Source of the DNA: J027 sp965215855
Lineage (GTDB): Bacteria > Chloroflexota > Anaerolineae > Aggregatilineales > J027
Length of the DNA stretch: 64,000 nucleotides
Direction: 5' to 3'
Assembly (NCBI GenBank): GCA_965215855.1
Contig: CBDCER010000002.1
Span: 434,001-498,000, forward strand
How positions within the stretch are numbered: the first letter of the stretch is position 1; every line of letters begins with the position of its first letter. This document shows, piece by piece, positions 28,101 through 35,356 of this stretch. The position numbers were made by a program, and so were the translations under genes. The notes beneath the pieces were generated by a model, which was given only the letters and a program-made list of their open reading frames with translations, was not told the origin of the DNA and did not search any database.

Positions 28101-29212
28101 ACGGCCAGGATCGCCATAAATCCAACACCCAACCCACTAGCAATCAGGGCCACCGGCATTCTTCTCTGTTCAACTGCCAGCGTCGTTATCAATCCCACGA
28201 CACTAAACACTGCCAGATAAACGGCTATCGTCTCAATATACACTACGCCCGCCATCTCGATTTCCCACAACCAGACCACGACCGCCGCCACGATCCAGGG
28301 CAAGGCTACGAACCGGTCAGGATATTGGTTGGCCTGATCCATCACCCGCACCGCGAAATATATCGCCAGCACCACCCAGAACGCCGTAAACGCATCGGCT
28401 GTCCAGAAATGGCTTTGTTGGATGGGGAACGCCGCAAACGCATAAAGAGCCGCAGCTAACAGTCCATGCCAACGCCCAAATAACCGTGTACCGATCAGGA
28501 ACACCAGCAAAATGACCAGCGAGTCGAAAACGGAACTCATCGTGCGCCCGATCAATTGAATACTGGTATAGGTCGTCCAGGTTGGCTCGTCGCTCAATCT
28601 CTGATAGACCTCAGCTAACATCCGCACCGATAGCAACGGAAATTGCCCATAGACGTATTTGGCATCGTTGGTGTTGTTGGGGTTCAGGTCAGAGCAGCGA
28701 GCATCGAAATAGCCGCCTTTGCCAATTCTGGCCTCGGCCTCCAGACGCTCTTCGGGCGTCATCTGCCCCAATTCTTCGAGCGATGGCCCTGGGTATTCGT
28801 TGAGGCAGTCTTCAATCTGCTGATCTTGTGAGGCCCAGGTGCGCGTCACTGGACGCAAAGACCGTCCAGAGCGCAACGTGCTAGCAACATCAGTCAAAAA
28901 CCGTTCGTCAGGATGCAGATGGGTGTAATCATCCCAGTTGCGCCCCACCGAACGCATCCAATAGCCTGCCACCAGAATCACCGCCAGCAGCGCCACCGTC
29001 AACACATCGCGCCAAGAAATGCGGAAGGTCGTCACCGCCTCCTGCGCTCGATCACTAAACGGTGGTTCCGGTTCTATTGATGGTGCTTCCTCATAAAAGG
29101 GTTCAACGACCAGCGCCGCTTCATCAGCCTGATCGTCGCTAGTGTCACCAAGAACATCGTCCGGTGATGGTTCTGCCCCGCTGTCTGGTTGCCAATACTG
29201 CTCATCACTCAT
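22136..29212 (-). CDS. 2358-residue fusion of a GT39-like half and a DUF2298 half
   Basis: A 7-kb gene encoding two membrane enzymes in one chain. Residues 1 to about 750 form a GT39-like unit after an acidic cytoplasmic head. The first external loop has DDYTHLHPDERFLTDVA, matching the catalytic acidic loop of GT-C enzymes. Residues about 760-1300 are soluble and beta-rich, probably extracytoplasmic. From about 1325 a second TM block begins, with the Chlor_Arch_YYY motif near 1470-1490 (FAYFNGVLRSTIFPP, NYYYWGYVL), ending in a soluble domain (GLPTVLGWRHHQSQQRN, FIVVGTFER). The C-terminal half matches the next gene. The ORF is uninterrupted, so this is a true fusion. AAGGG lies 12 bases before the ATG. 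Confidence 0.82.
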   Translation of the reverse strand: MSDEQYWQPDSGAEPSPDDVLGDTSDDQADEAALVVEPFYEEAPSIEPEPPFSDRAQEAVTTFRISWRDVLTVALLAVILVAGYWMRSVGRNWDDYTHLHPDERFLTDVASTLRSGRSLRPVTRTWASQDQQIEDCLNEYPGPSLEELGQMTPEERLEAEARIGKGGYFDARCSDLNPNNTNDAKYVYGQFPLLSVRMLAEVYQRLSDEPTWTTYTSIQLIGRTMSSVFDSLVILLVFLIGTRLFGRWHGLLAAALYAFAAFPIQQSHFWTADAFTAFWVVLAIYFAVRVMDQANQYPDRFVALPWIVAAVVVWLWEIEMAGVVYIETIAVYLAVFSVVGLITTLAVEQRRMPVALIASGLGVGFMAILAVVDIVSGEGLLAASSALIILTALWLFEWNRYAGFAGLFPWLAGAFGLWIYDGLAHYDELPTVRPLIVYLLLFLGTGMLVSVLRYANLREKKPAALVSLGTPLVLLWLAIILGVAVGVSIWGMLAALVLAAFIGMATAFGLQDEVGFGLAFGGAVAGRVNVLPLVGVLFLAMLIRLLALLDWRIPRFERNHHLTRMIVGVVLAGFATFLAFRFMQPHAFVGPSVLGIEINKGWTSDIADAQYLVSGDADIPPNWQWASRVKWLFPGQNIALYGLGLPLGVAAWGGFLWAMLTIARGKRHWTRLAIPAAWVLVYFGWLGQNWVTTMRYFMPIYGMLAVMAAWLLVEGLVWTYRLWRALPQATSRRLAVGTAGLIFAFVLGHTLLYGYGFTSIHRTQLTRVAASRYMQDQVPGDVGIYIEMASGDTRLVNVMVLPRGITPDIARLDDGAVERMQLSPARSINLDSVVLHQIGDPEQDDGVERVRLRVLAVNPAGDEILLGDQTLDVDLSNAASDFGGEYVVAFDPPIPLYMDAEPGFQNSFWLELEVLEGGPVTMSRLVEDPRAPLHLAHMTVDYRDSEFDTSSATQEINLERVSGYDQVTYFNANSFSDYEFTANATGFVQRIVIPHVSDPLGDANIETMRVALLDNRYEDSTGFRVEGETSADFRTYDDGQLLFGPAAFIELADPFPVEAGRRYTLTIAPDDLLGVAGTAVAWEGQWDDPMPTAVCPVPDNMVYDEDLPSGLCDVNSLAVNMYGGFYIGLTQNMFWPDEPAKRDDTLDILNQTDYLLIGSNRFYDSFNRIPTRWPMSNRYYDALFSGELGFELVEVFTSYAQIGPFEWPDQVLPSDDLPDWRNEFEAEEAFHVYDHPAVFIFRKTEDYSPELAAEILDVNITSFDHVGDPYAILEAEVGNKLNWGAKPATESPTALQFSEEQAEIQQGGGTWSELFNRDAFYNRNQVAGVIIWWALMMLVGWLTFPLLTFILPGLPDRGFAVSKLVGWLLIAWVAWFASSFNVRLWSQAGLFGLLVVLGGLNALLAYYRREQLITFLRRRWRHLLFVEILTGVLFLFFIGVRLGTPDLWHSPFGGEKPMNFAYFNGVLRSTIFPPIDPWFSGGYINYYYWGYVLVGAPTKMLGIMPAFAYNLILPTLFAMTGMGAFSVAYNLVAWSRERRQEKRLQSDQPDKRHREHPGPAANPYLAGIAALVLAVLLGNLDTIRVFSTGVAQAGDWYGAEAAVQDSVNLSIFEFQEANGRPPSTEELAIIREEATMTRLEEMNTWFDALFTGFERIISGERTLNVPSNRWYWGPTRVIAELSDRRGHNAITEMPYFTFLYGDMHAHMMAMPLALLATLIFTAEILGAGRGLRGALAAFLALALGGITVGLLRPTNTWDWPVYLALGGVGLTFAAWVRQGRLRGHEPPQPLYLRLRRFLDLRYVLQLWPLLLALPMGMLMRGGLLFYEISDYNQRQDAGQIPAYCEEYNPLEIDEALIPPSCEGNLKPVLDPANFIKAGLGALIVVGLLYVAGLVLLGNRFDRDALLVWIARVGGFLAISFFAILPFSRSFATAFGKILPWELDKTPLWAYLDIHGIFLFILISMLLWQTIRWLRAHRVAELGGLGVPVLAVVLLVPMTLLASLYLGLGEYRIFLVTLPMMAWLSVLFLLPDQSQVERWIYVLAGLALGLSMTVEVVVLEGDIGRQNTVFKFYIQVWLLFSIVGGVSLAWLVRSIERWHVAMGGLWQMALAAMLSLALLYPFTATQGRFVDRFNKAETPLTLDGLEYMKYAPYGEDPDGIGSKPGVWFNLSGDYYMIRWLQDNVEGTPTIIEGQHTEYSWGARIAINTGLPTVLGWRHHQSQQRNLINFDRMLYNRLNNVRAFYTLPDIDVAWNMIEEYDIEFIVVGTFERIIYEDIKEADPAIEDSSFRIGQSPGLAKFDEMVMMGLLVEAYRAEVCVHANIRTVDDCPPERISTDVIYQVVPDVEYEAGTSMAQATE

Positions 29213-29231
29213 TAAACGCTAAAACCCTTAA

Positions 29232-32015
29232 TTATGGCCCCGGAACGCAGTTGATGATACACCCCAATCGAGCCGTTTCCGCAGTGATGCGTGCCGCCAG
29301 CCAATCCCAGCCAGCCGGCACCTCATAAACATAGAAATTATTGCCTCGTGCCGCCACGATTTCCCGTATCTGCCCGCCAGGAAAATTCTGTTCCAGGAAC
29401 TCGCGGCTGCCAGTATCTTCTAAATGCACATAGAATAACAAAGGTTGAGTCGGATCATAAGCATAAGACGTGCCCTGATTCAATTGCATCCGTTGGTACA
29501 CATCTTCGGCCTGCACCAGCCCATTCGGCCAGAACAAATCACCCGCCGAACTGCCCAAAATCCGGTGATCCAACCAGTGCGCCTGATTAACATAAAACGC
29601 ATTGCCGAAGCTGCCACGCCCGTCAGCAAATTCTTTCAGTGGTGCTGCAATCTGGTTATAGGGCCGCCAGGATTGCTCGTAACCCGTGCGATAGGTGTCA
29701 AAATACGCATCATAATTCGCTCCGGCAGCTCCATACAGCAACCAAGCCACCAGCAACACCGCTACCGCATAATAGACTCGACGCATATACCCCGCCACAA
29801 CCACCTGATGACCCAACATCCCCAGTGGCAGCGCCGCCATCATGAAGGCAAAGGGCAGTGTGCCGCTGGTGCGCGTGAAAGATGGGTTTTCGTTCAAACC
29901 GGGCGCAATTGCTAGGGCGCTCGGCAACAACATCACCAGAACTCCCAATGGAATCACAGCTAGCGCCGCATCCCGCCGCTGGATCATCAACATCAACCAT
30001 AGCAAAATGCCCAGCATATACAACCCCGCAGTGCGTGAATCTAAGGCTGGGTAACCGCCGCCATTAGAAATCCATTGCCCATCGCCCTCATACATATAGC
30101 TAACCAGCGCATCTTCGTAGTTTTCCTGAATAGCCTCGAAGCCAGTTTGCGCCAGATCAGGGCCATAGCGACGTTCTTGCAACAAATCAAACATTTCGCG
30201 AATTGAGGGTTGGCAGAAATCCAGACGCCCCGATTCGGCATCCACACAATCGAACGAGCGATCACCAAACATGCGCCCATAGGTGCGATTCCAGAACTCA
30301 CGGGGGAATTCCTGCGAATAGCGATACATCGGCACGTATACTGCAATGGCGATGACACCTGCCATCAACAAACTAACCGTATAGTTTTGAATAATCGCCA
30401 GCCGCCCTCGCGAATGGAACAATATCGCCAGCACCACACTCAGGCCGACCACCGCCGGCAACATGCGGTTGGCCTGATAGAAATAGGTTCCGAAGCCAAG
30501 AACCAACCCCAGATAGATGAAATCGGCGCGGCGTTGGTGACGAATGGCCCGCACCAGGAAGAATATCACCAGCAAAGCTGTCAACGGCGTCAGCACAATC
30601 CGCAGCCCCAGCCGCGACAACATAGTGTGCCATGAACTGATGGCGATGAGTGCCGCCATCGACAGGCCGACCCAATCGCTCAACTGTTCGCGGTCTTCAT
30701 CATCGCGCCCGATGACCGCCTTTGCCACCCCAAACGATAGCAAGACCGTCAACAACCCTTCAATCACGGTGGCATATTTCAGGGCATGGAAATTGAAGCC
30801 CACTCCGCCCCAATCAGCAATGGCCGCCACCGCATACATCTGGAAACCTTCGCGCCCGCCATTGTTCGGAAAGAAAACAGCATAGATGCCGTTCTCAACT
30901 TTGGTGGCATCAATCAGTTTTTCAATATGATCGCTGGTCATTTCAGGTGGAATCGCGCCCAGATCATTCAGGCGAAAATAAGCGGCCACACACACAATGC
31001 CCAATAAGGCCACATGCGCCCAGCGCCAACGGAAGGCAGGTCGCCGCCAGCCTAATGCCTGCACAGCTGATTGCCCATCCCGAACAATGCGACGATACAC
31101 TCCATTGAGGTCAACCGCGAAGACCAGATACCACACCAAAATGCTCAACATCCAGGTGATGAAACCGCGTGCTGTGAAGATGATACCAGTGATTTCGCCA
31201 CTGAGGTTAGTGGTCAGGTTTTGGCGATAGGTCAGCATAGACAAAATAGTGGCAACTGGCAACATTCCGATACGGATGGCGTGGCGCTCGCCCCAGGCCA
31301 CCAACTGCGCAACAACATCGCCCTCGCGTTCAATCCCTTCGTCCACAGGTGCGATTGCTTCTGCTACCTCGCTGGTGTCCGAAACTTCAATTTCGGATGA
31401 TGTCAACTCCTGCTGTCGGCGACCTGACCATCCACGCCAAAACCCCCACCCCGCAATTCCCAACACCAACAAACCGGCCATAAATAGCCAGAACGTGCTG
31501 TTGCCCAAATCACCTTGCGCTTTTTTAAGCGGATCAAGCGCCGCCTCGCGCAGTACACCGGAACCAATGAACGCAAAGACTATCGCCAGCAGCAACAATC
31601 CGGCGATAATTGCTGCCTCATAATCCAATCTAAAATATTGCCCCAGACGCGCCAGCCAAGGTGGCACACTCAGCGCACCGTGCTGAGGCGCAATCATCGG
31701 CGACGTATCATTCAGCCACGCCTCATCGTCTTCAGGCCATTCCGATTCTCCACCAGACGGTGGTTGCTGGTCAGTTTTGAGGATAATCCGGATCAACTCG
31801 CGGGTCACGCGCACCGGATGAAACAACCACAATTCTAAGGCTTCCCACAGGGTCAACCCCTCGAAGTTGAACGATCTCGACTTAGCATCACCTATCGGGT
31901 CACCACCTTGCAGTTCTTCAATATCCTTCCCAGAGTCCGTAAATTCTGACGCTGATCGAAAATCGAATTCGTCTGGAGTTGGCGGTTGAAAATCGCCTGT
32001 CGAAAAATCGCTCAT
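29232..32015 (-). CDS. GT39-like multi-pass membrane glycosyltransferase
   Basis: 927 residues. An acidic cytoplasmic N-terminal segment of about 130 residues precedes several TM helices. The GT-C catalytic-loop motif is around residues 365-375 (LNDLGAIPPEMTSDHIEKL, with acidic residues after TM1 of the core). Further TM helices and a soluble C-terminal domain follow. Start choice: the ATG at 32015 overlaps the methyltransferase stop as ATGA and has GAGGG upstream. The ATG 11 codons earlier lacks this. Likely transfers a sugar from a polyprenyl-phosphate donor on the outer face of the membrane. Confidence 0.75.
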   Translation of the reverse strand: MSDFSTGDFQPPTPDEFDFRSASEFTDSGKDIEELQGGDPIGDAKSRSFNFEGLTLWEALELWLFHPVRVTRELIRIILKTDQQPPSGGESEWPEDDEAWLNDTSPMIAPQHGALSVPPWLARLGQYFRLDYEAAIIAGLLLLAIVFAFIGSGVLREAALDPLKKAQGDLGNSTFWLFMAGLLVLGIAGWGFWRGWSGRRQQELTSSEIEVSDTSEVAEAIAPVDEGIEREGDVVAQLVAWGERHAIRIGMLPVATILSMLTYRQNLTTNLSGEITGIIFTARGFITWMLSILVWYLVFAVDLNGVYRRIVRDGQSAVQALGWRRPAFRWRWAHVALLGIVCVAAYFRLNDLGAIPPEMTSDHIEKLIDATKVENGIYAVFFPNNGGREGFQMYAVAAIADWGGVGFNFHALKYATVIEGLLTVLLSFGVAKAVIGRDDEDREQLSDWVGLSMAALIAISSWHTMLSRLGLRIVLTPLTALLVIFFLVRAIRHQRRADFIYLGLVLGFGTYFYQANRMLPAVVGLSVVLAILFHSRGRLAIIQNYTVSLLMAGVIAIAVYVPMYRYSQEFPREFWNRTYGRMFGDRSFDCVDAESGRLDFCQPSIREMFDLLQERRYGPDLAQTGFEAIQENYEDALVSYMYEGDGQWISNGGGYPALDSRTAGLYMLGILLWLMLMIQRRDAALAVIPLGVLVMLLPSALAIAPGLNENPSFTRTSGTLPFAFMMAALPLGMLGHQVVVAGYMRRVYYAVAVLLVAWLLYGAAGANYDAYFDTYRTGYEQSWRPYNQIAAPLKEFADGRGSFGNAFYVNQAHWLDHRILGSSAGDLFWPNGLVQAEDVYQRMQLNQGTSYAYDPTQPLLFYVHLEDTGSREFLEQNFPGGQIREIVAARGNNFYVYEVPAGWDWLAARITAETARLGCIINCVPGP

Positions 32016-32881
32016 GCCTGCCCTCGCGGTTTGCGTGCTTTGAGACACAAGTTTACCGTACTGCGATGCAGTGGTTCTTCCATTCGATTGGGCCTATCAA
32101 ACAAATTGAGCAATGCCAGCCCCAGATTAATCGGGTTCCACCAACTGCCCTGATTTTCCTCAAACGTGGTGCGATCTGCCGCATTCGCCAGTTGCTCCGG
32201 CATCAGACCGCTTTCCAGCAAGGGCTTGCCCAGACCATAAACCAAGTTATGAATAAAAGGAAAGCTGTAATGCGTGAAGGCGCGTTCCGCCTCAATCTCA
32301 AAACCCGCTGCCGTCACTGGACGCCGCAACTCCGGCATAGTATATAGTCGCACATGGTTGGCCCAAATACCTGCCAGTGGCCCGCGCCGGATTTTCGTAT
32401 CGAATAGCGCCTCCAGCGTTTTATTGATGGGATCCCATAAGAATGGATAATTAGCGTTGGGCACGGTGATGGCAATGACGCCACCCGGCTTCACTACACG
32501 ATAGATTTCACGCAACGCCCCTTCATCATCCTCCAGATGCTCCAATATCTCGCTGAGAATGACACCGTGAAAATAGTCATCAGGAAATGGTAGATGGTAG
32601 ATATTGGCCTGTGTCAGCGTCACATCTCGCAAATGGCCGACGTTGGCCTGTGCCTTGCGGATAATCTCGTCTTCCAGTTCCAATCCCACCAGTTTCACAT
32701 CACTAACATACCGGTAATAGTTGAGATAAAAGCCGCGCCCACAACCCGCATCCAAAATGACGGCCTCGGCATCATCTGACGGCGGAATCCACTCGAAGAT
32801 GGTGCGTACCCGTCGCTTGAAGGCCATATCCGCCTCATTGCGGGTCATCCGGGCCAGTGTTTGTTCGTCAATCGTCGCCAT
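32012..32881 (-). CDS. class I SAM-dependent methyltransferase
   Basis: 289 residues from the ATG at 32881, which has GGAAG seven bases upstream and lies 5 bp after the GT4 stop. A longer reading would run into the GT4 gene. Motif I is VILDAGCGRGFYLNYY, then the acidic end of strand 2 (LVGLELED), and motif IV HGVILSEILEHLEDD, followed by VVKPGGVIAITVPN. It resembles methyltransferases found in polysaccharide clusters, where they cap or decorate glycans or act on lipid carriers. It overlaps the next gene by 4 bp. Confidence 0.85.
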   Translation of the reverse strand: MATIDEQTLARMTRNEADMAFKRRVRTIFEWIPPSDDAEAVILDAGCGRGFYLNYYRYVSDVKLVGLELEDEIIRKAQANVGHLRDVTLTQANIYHLPFPDDYFHGVILSEILEHLEDDEGALREIYRVVKPGGVIAITVPNANYPFLWDPINKTLEALFDTKIRRGPLAGIWANHVRLYTMPELRRPVTAAGFEIEAERAFTHYSFPFIHNLVYGLGKPLLESGLMPEQLANAADRTTFEENQGSWWNPINLGLALLNLFDRPNRMEEPLHRSTVNLCLKARKPRGQA

Positions 32882-32885
32882 CCAG

Positions 32886-34067
32886 CTACTTCCAATGCCT
32901 CGATTCCCGCGCTGCATTGCCCAAATGCTTCTCATAACGACGCACAGTTTCTTCAAAATTAAAAGTGGCCTCAATTTCTGTCTGGGGACGGTGATACTGT
33001 TGTGGATCGTCCAAAATATCAATCACCGCCTGCCCAATCGCCTTCCAATCGCCACGCGGCACAATCTTGCCCATACCGGTTTCCTGCACCGGCACGCGGC
33101 CACCGGGTGTATCGGTCATCAAGACTGGTGTTCCGCACAGCATGGCCTCCACCTGCACCAAACCAAAGCACTCCGTATCGCTCGGCTGCACCAGGACATC
33201 ACACGCCGCATAAAAATTCGCCAACGCCTGTGGATCATGGAGCAGTCCCAGGAATACCAACTGGTCTTTGAATTGCTCGACCAATGGCTGCTGTTCTTCC
33301 CAGGTATCCTCATATTGAATATCGTATTCTCCGGCGAAGACAACCCGCGCATCTGGATATTTCTCGTTGATTTTTTCCAGCGAACGAATCAGCAAATCTG
33401 GACGCTTCTCCAGCACAAAACGTCCAGCATAGCCCAAGATTGGCCCATCGCTGCGTTGCCATTCTGCTCGCAATTCTGCCACACGTTCTGGTTGAGGCGC
33501 TGGAATTTGAATAGGCGGGTAGATGATCGAGACTTTATCGCGGAACGGCTTCAAATAGTAGCTGTGGTCGGCATAGTCATGGCTATAGCCAATGATGCGA
33601 TGTGCCCGCTTTGCCATAAACGCATACAGCCGGAAGACAAAACGCTCGATAAAGCGATTGAAGCGACCCTCCGGCAACACCAAATCGCCGTGCATCGTGG
33701 CAATCAGCCCACGCCCTGTGATACGCGCTAGGATTGCCGTCAATGCCGTTTCCAACATCGGCAAATGCAGCCACACCACGTCATGCTGGCGCAATAAGCC
33801 CCACATGGCCCAGGGATAGGCGGGCATCACCATGCCACGACTGACACGAATTGGCGACCACAGCCGCACCAGTCGCACGCCATTAATCGTTTCATCACGC
33901 GGCAGATCTTTGCGGTGACGAGCCGTCAATACTGTCACTTCATGACCGTGTGCCACCAATGCCTCGGCCACGCGCTGCACATACAACGAGTAACCGGTGC
34001 GGTGGGGCAAATAATATTGCAGAGCGATTAGAACTCGCAGTGGGCGAGAATTGTCTATCTGAGTCAC
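32886..34067 (-). CDS. GT4-family glycosyltransferase (GT-B fold)
   Basis: 393 residues. The N-terminal Rossmann half begins LRVLIALQYYLPHRTGYSLY, the glycine-rich acceptor-side loop of GT4 enzymes. The C-terminal half has LGYAGRFVLEKRPDLLI, then VVFAGEYD and the donor-binding E-x7-E style stretch PSDTECFGLVQVEAMLCGTPVL. It is a cytoplasmic enzyme using an NDP-sugar. Adjacent flippase-like and GT39-like genes suggest it builds the lipid-linked intermediate. GDP-D-rhamnose from the gmd pair is one possible donor (inference). It overlaps the upstream gene by 4 bp (ATGA). Confidence 0.9.
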   Translation of the reverse strand: MTQIDNSRPLRVLIALQYYLPHRTGYSLYVQRVAEALVAHGHEVTVLTARHRKDLPRDETINGVRLVRLWSPIRVSRGMVMPAYPWAMWGLLRQHDVVWLHLPMLETALTAILARITGRGLIATMHGDLVLPEGRFNRFIERFVFRLYAFMAKRAHRIIGYSHDYADHSYYLKPFRDKVSIIYPPIQIPAPQPERVAELRAEWQRSDGPILGYAGRFVLEKRPDLLIRSLEKINEKYPDARVVFAGEYDIQYEDTWEEQQPLVEQFKDQLVFLGLLHDPQALANFYAACDVLVQPSDTECFGLVQVEAMLCGTPVLMTDTPGGRVPVQETGMGKIVPRGDWKAIGQAVIDILDDPQQYHRPQTEIEATFNFEETVRRYEKHLGNAARESRHWK

Positions 34068-35107
34068 GTCAAGCTTTCTGAAATAATTGGACGAGTCGGT
34101 TGTTCGTGGACGAATTCCTGAGCGCCAGATGTCACCTGTCGCAGCGACGCCTGCTCAACAGAGAGGCCAATCATGCCCAGCGTCACGTAAATACCCAGCG
34201 TCAGCGCATGAAGTACCACACCAGTTGCCACTGCCGGAGCGTTTTCTGGCGGAGAAGCAGCGGTGACCATGCCCCCAATCCATAGGCCGCCTACCACAGC
34301 CCCTTCAAACGGCCCCAGATTCCCCGGAACTGCCGGTAATGCGACTGAGAGCGACGCCAGCACAATCAGCGAAACGGTTGCAGCTACGGTTGGCTCATCA
34401 AACAGGAAAAACAATAGCACATAACCCGCCGCCAGCGAACACAGCCACGAAATACCGGTCCACATCAATGCACCAAAAGCTACGCGTGGTTTACTCATCG
34501 GCTGAATGCCTTCAATGAAATTTTCGAAGCGCCGTTCAGCATCCAACCGTTTGAGGAATGGCAACCGCTGAATAGCCCAGCGCAACATGCGAAATGCCCA
34601 TTGAGGTCGGGCCGAAAGCGCCGCCAGCACTACGCCTCCCGCCAACGCCATCACGGCAATGAACACGCCGGCTGAAGCCACTTCCGGCGGCACATCCAGC
34701 AACACCAGCATTACGCCTAACATTGCCACCAGCGCCAACAAATCCAGCAACCGCTCCACCACAATCGAACTAATGGCGGTGAAGCCTGCCACCGGCACAT
34801 CCAGCCGCTTGACCATCCAGGCCCGCGCCAAATCGCCTAAGCGCAGCGGCAACACGCCACTCAAAAAATAGCCAGTGTTGGTGATGTGAAAACTATGCCA
34901 GATCGTGATTTTGTGATCCAACAGGATATGCCACCGCACCGCACGCGTCAACAGACTAAGAATGAGCAACGCACCTGTTGGCAACAAATAGACATAGCGA
35001 GCCTGCGCCAGTTCGTCGCGCACAGCATCAATATCGCTGCCGACCAATGCATAGATGATGGCAATACTAACCACTGGCCCCAGCGCCAGCATGAACCATT
35101 TCTTCAT
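34064..35107 (-). CDS. lysylphosphatidylglycerol synthase TM region / UPF0104 (AglD-type) membrane protein
   Basis: 347 residues with eight or nine TM helices. The pattern ALLILSLLTRAVRWHILL, then FHITNTGYFLSGVLPLRLGDLARAWMV, VVERLLDLLALV and VPGNLGPFEGAVVGG is the typical UPF0104 signature. Relatives include MprF flippase domains and archaeal AglD. It is the first gene of the long minus-strand run, behind an extended -10 promoter, and probably helps move lipid-linked glycans or aminoacyl lipids across the membrane. Confidence 0.82.
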   Translation of the reverse strand: MKKWFMLALGPVVSIAIIYALVGSDIDAVRDELAQARYVYLLPTGALLILSLLTRAVRWHILLDHKITIWHSFHITNTGYFLSGVLPLRLGDLARAWMVKRLDVPVAGFTAISSIVVERLLDLLALVAMLGVMLVLLDVPPEVASAGVFIAVMALAGGVVLAALSARPQWAFRMLRWAIQRLPFLKRLDAERRFENFIEGIQPMSKPRVAFGALMWTGISWLCSLAAGYVLLFFLFDEPTVAATVSLIVLASLSVALPAVPGNLGPFEGAVVGGLWIGGMVTAASPPENAPAVATGVVLHALTLGIYVTLGMIGLSVEQASLRQVTSGAQEFVHEQPTRPIISESLT

Positions 35108-35148
35108 GTTTTTTGATAAGCCTGCTGTTTCCAGATTACCGACGCGCC

Positions 35149-35157
35149 ATTATAACA
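35149..35157 (-). promoter_or_regulatory. extended -10 promoter for the glycosylation run
   Basis: On the minus strand TGT-TATAAT (extended -10, perfect hexamer) lies about 40 bases before the ATG of the UPF0104 gene. No good -35 is seen at 16-18 bp, which fits an extended -10 promoter. It is the only clear promoter seen ahead of the ten-gene run. Confidence 0.55.
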
Positions 35158-35205
35158 GAACCCACTGTGTTCTACACCTGTCGGCTGCTAAATGCTGAGT
35201 CAACG

Positions 35206-35240
35206 CTATTCAGTCGGTGGGAAGATTTTGCGAATTTAGA
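35206..35240 (-). pseudogene. C-terminal remnant of the same small gene as at 36493-36839
   Basis: On the minus strand this reads IRKIFPPTE then a stop, after an in-frame TAA. The other remnant ends KIRKISSPTE then a stop. The last 34 bases align without gaps, with about three quarters identical and CCGACTGAATA shared exactly. Only the tail of the gene is left here. Confidence 0.5.
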
Positions 35241-35279
35241 CACAAGCTGACCAGAGATGATAGATCACCAAAACATAAT

Positions 35280-35314
35280 AATCCCCCACTCACAAATCTC
35301 ATAAGTGGGGGATT
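35280..35314 (-). terminator. hairpin terminator of the BMP-family gene
   Basis: An 11-bp perfect stem: AATCCCCCACT at 35280-35290 against AGTGGGGGATT at 35304-35314, with a 13-base loop. It is 42 bp beyond the stop codon of the BMP gene on the minus strand. The following bases are AT-rich (ATTATGTTTT) rather than a clean T-run. Confidence 0.75.
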
Positions 35315-35356
35315 GCACCAAACTTTAAAAAACATGAAACTACTGAAATTACATGG

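Noticed and set aside
32757..33731. Plus-strand 324-codon open frame
   Set aside because: Antisense to the GT4 and methyltransferase genes, which have clear motifs. No ribosome site or family features.
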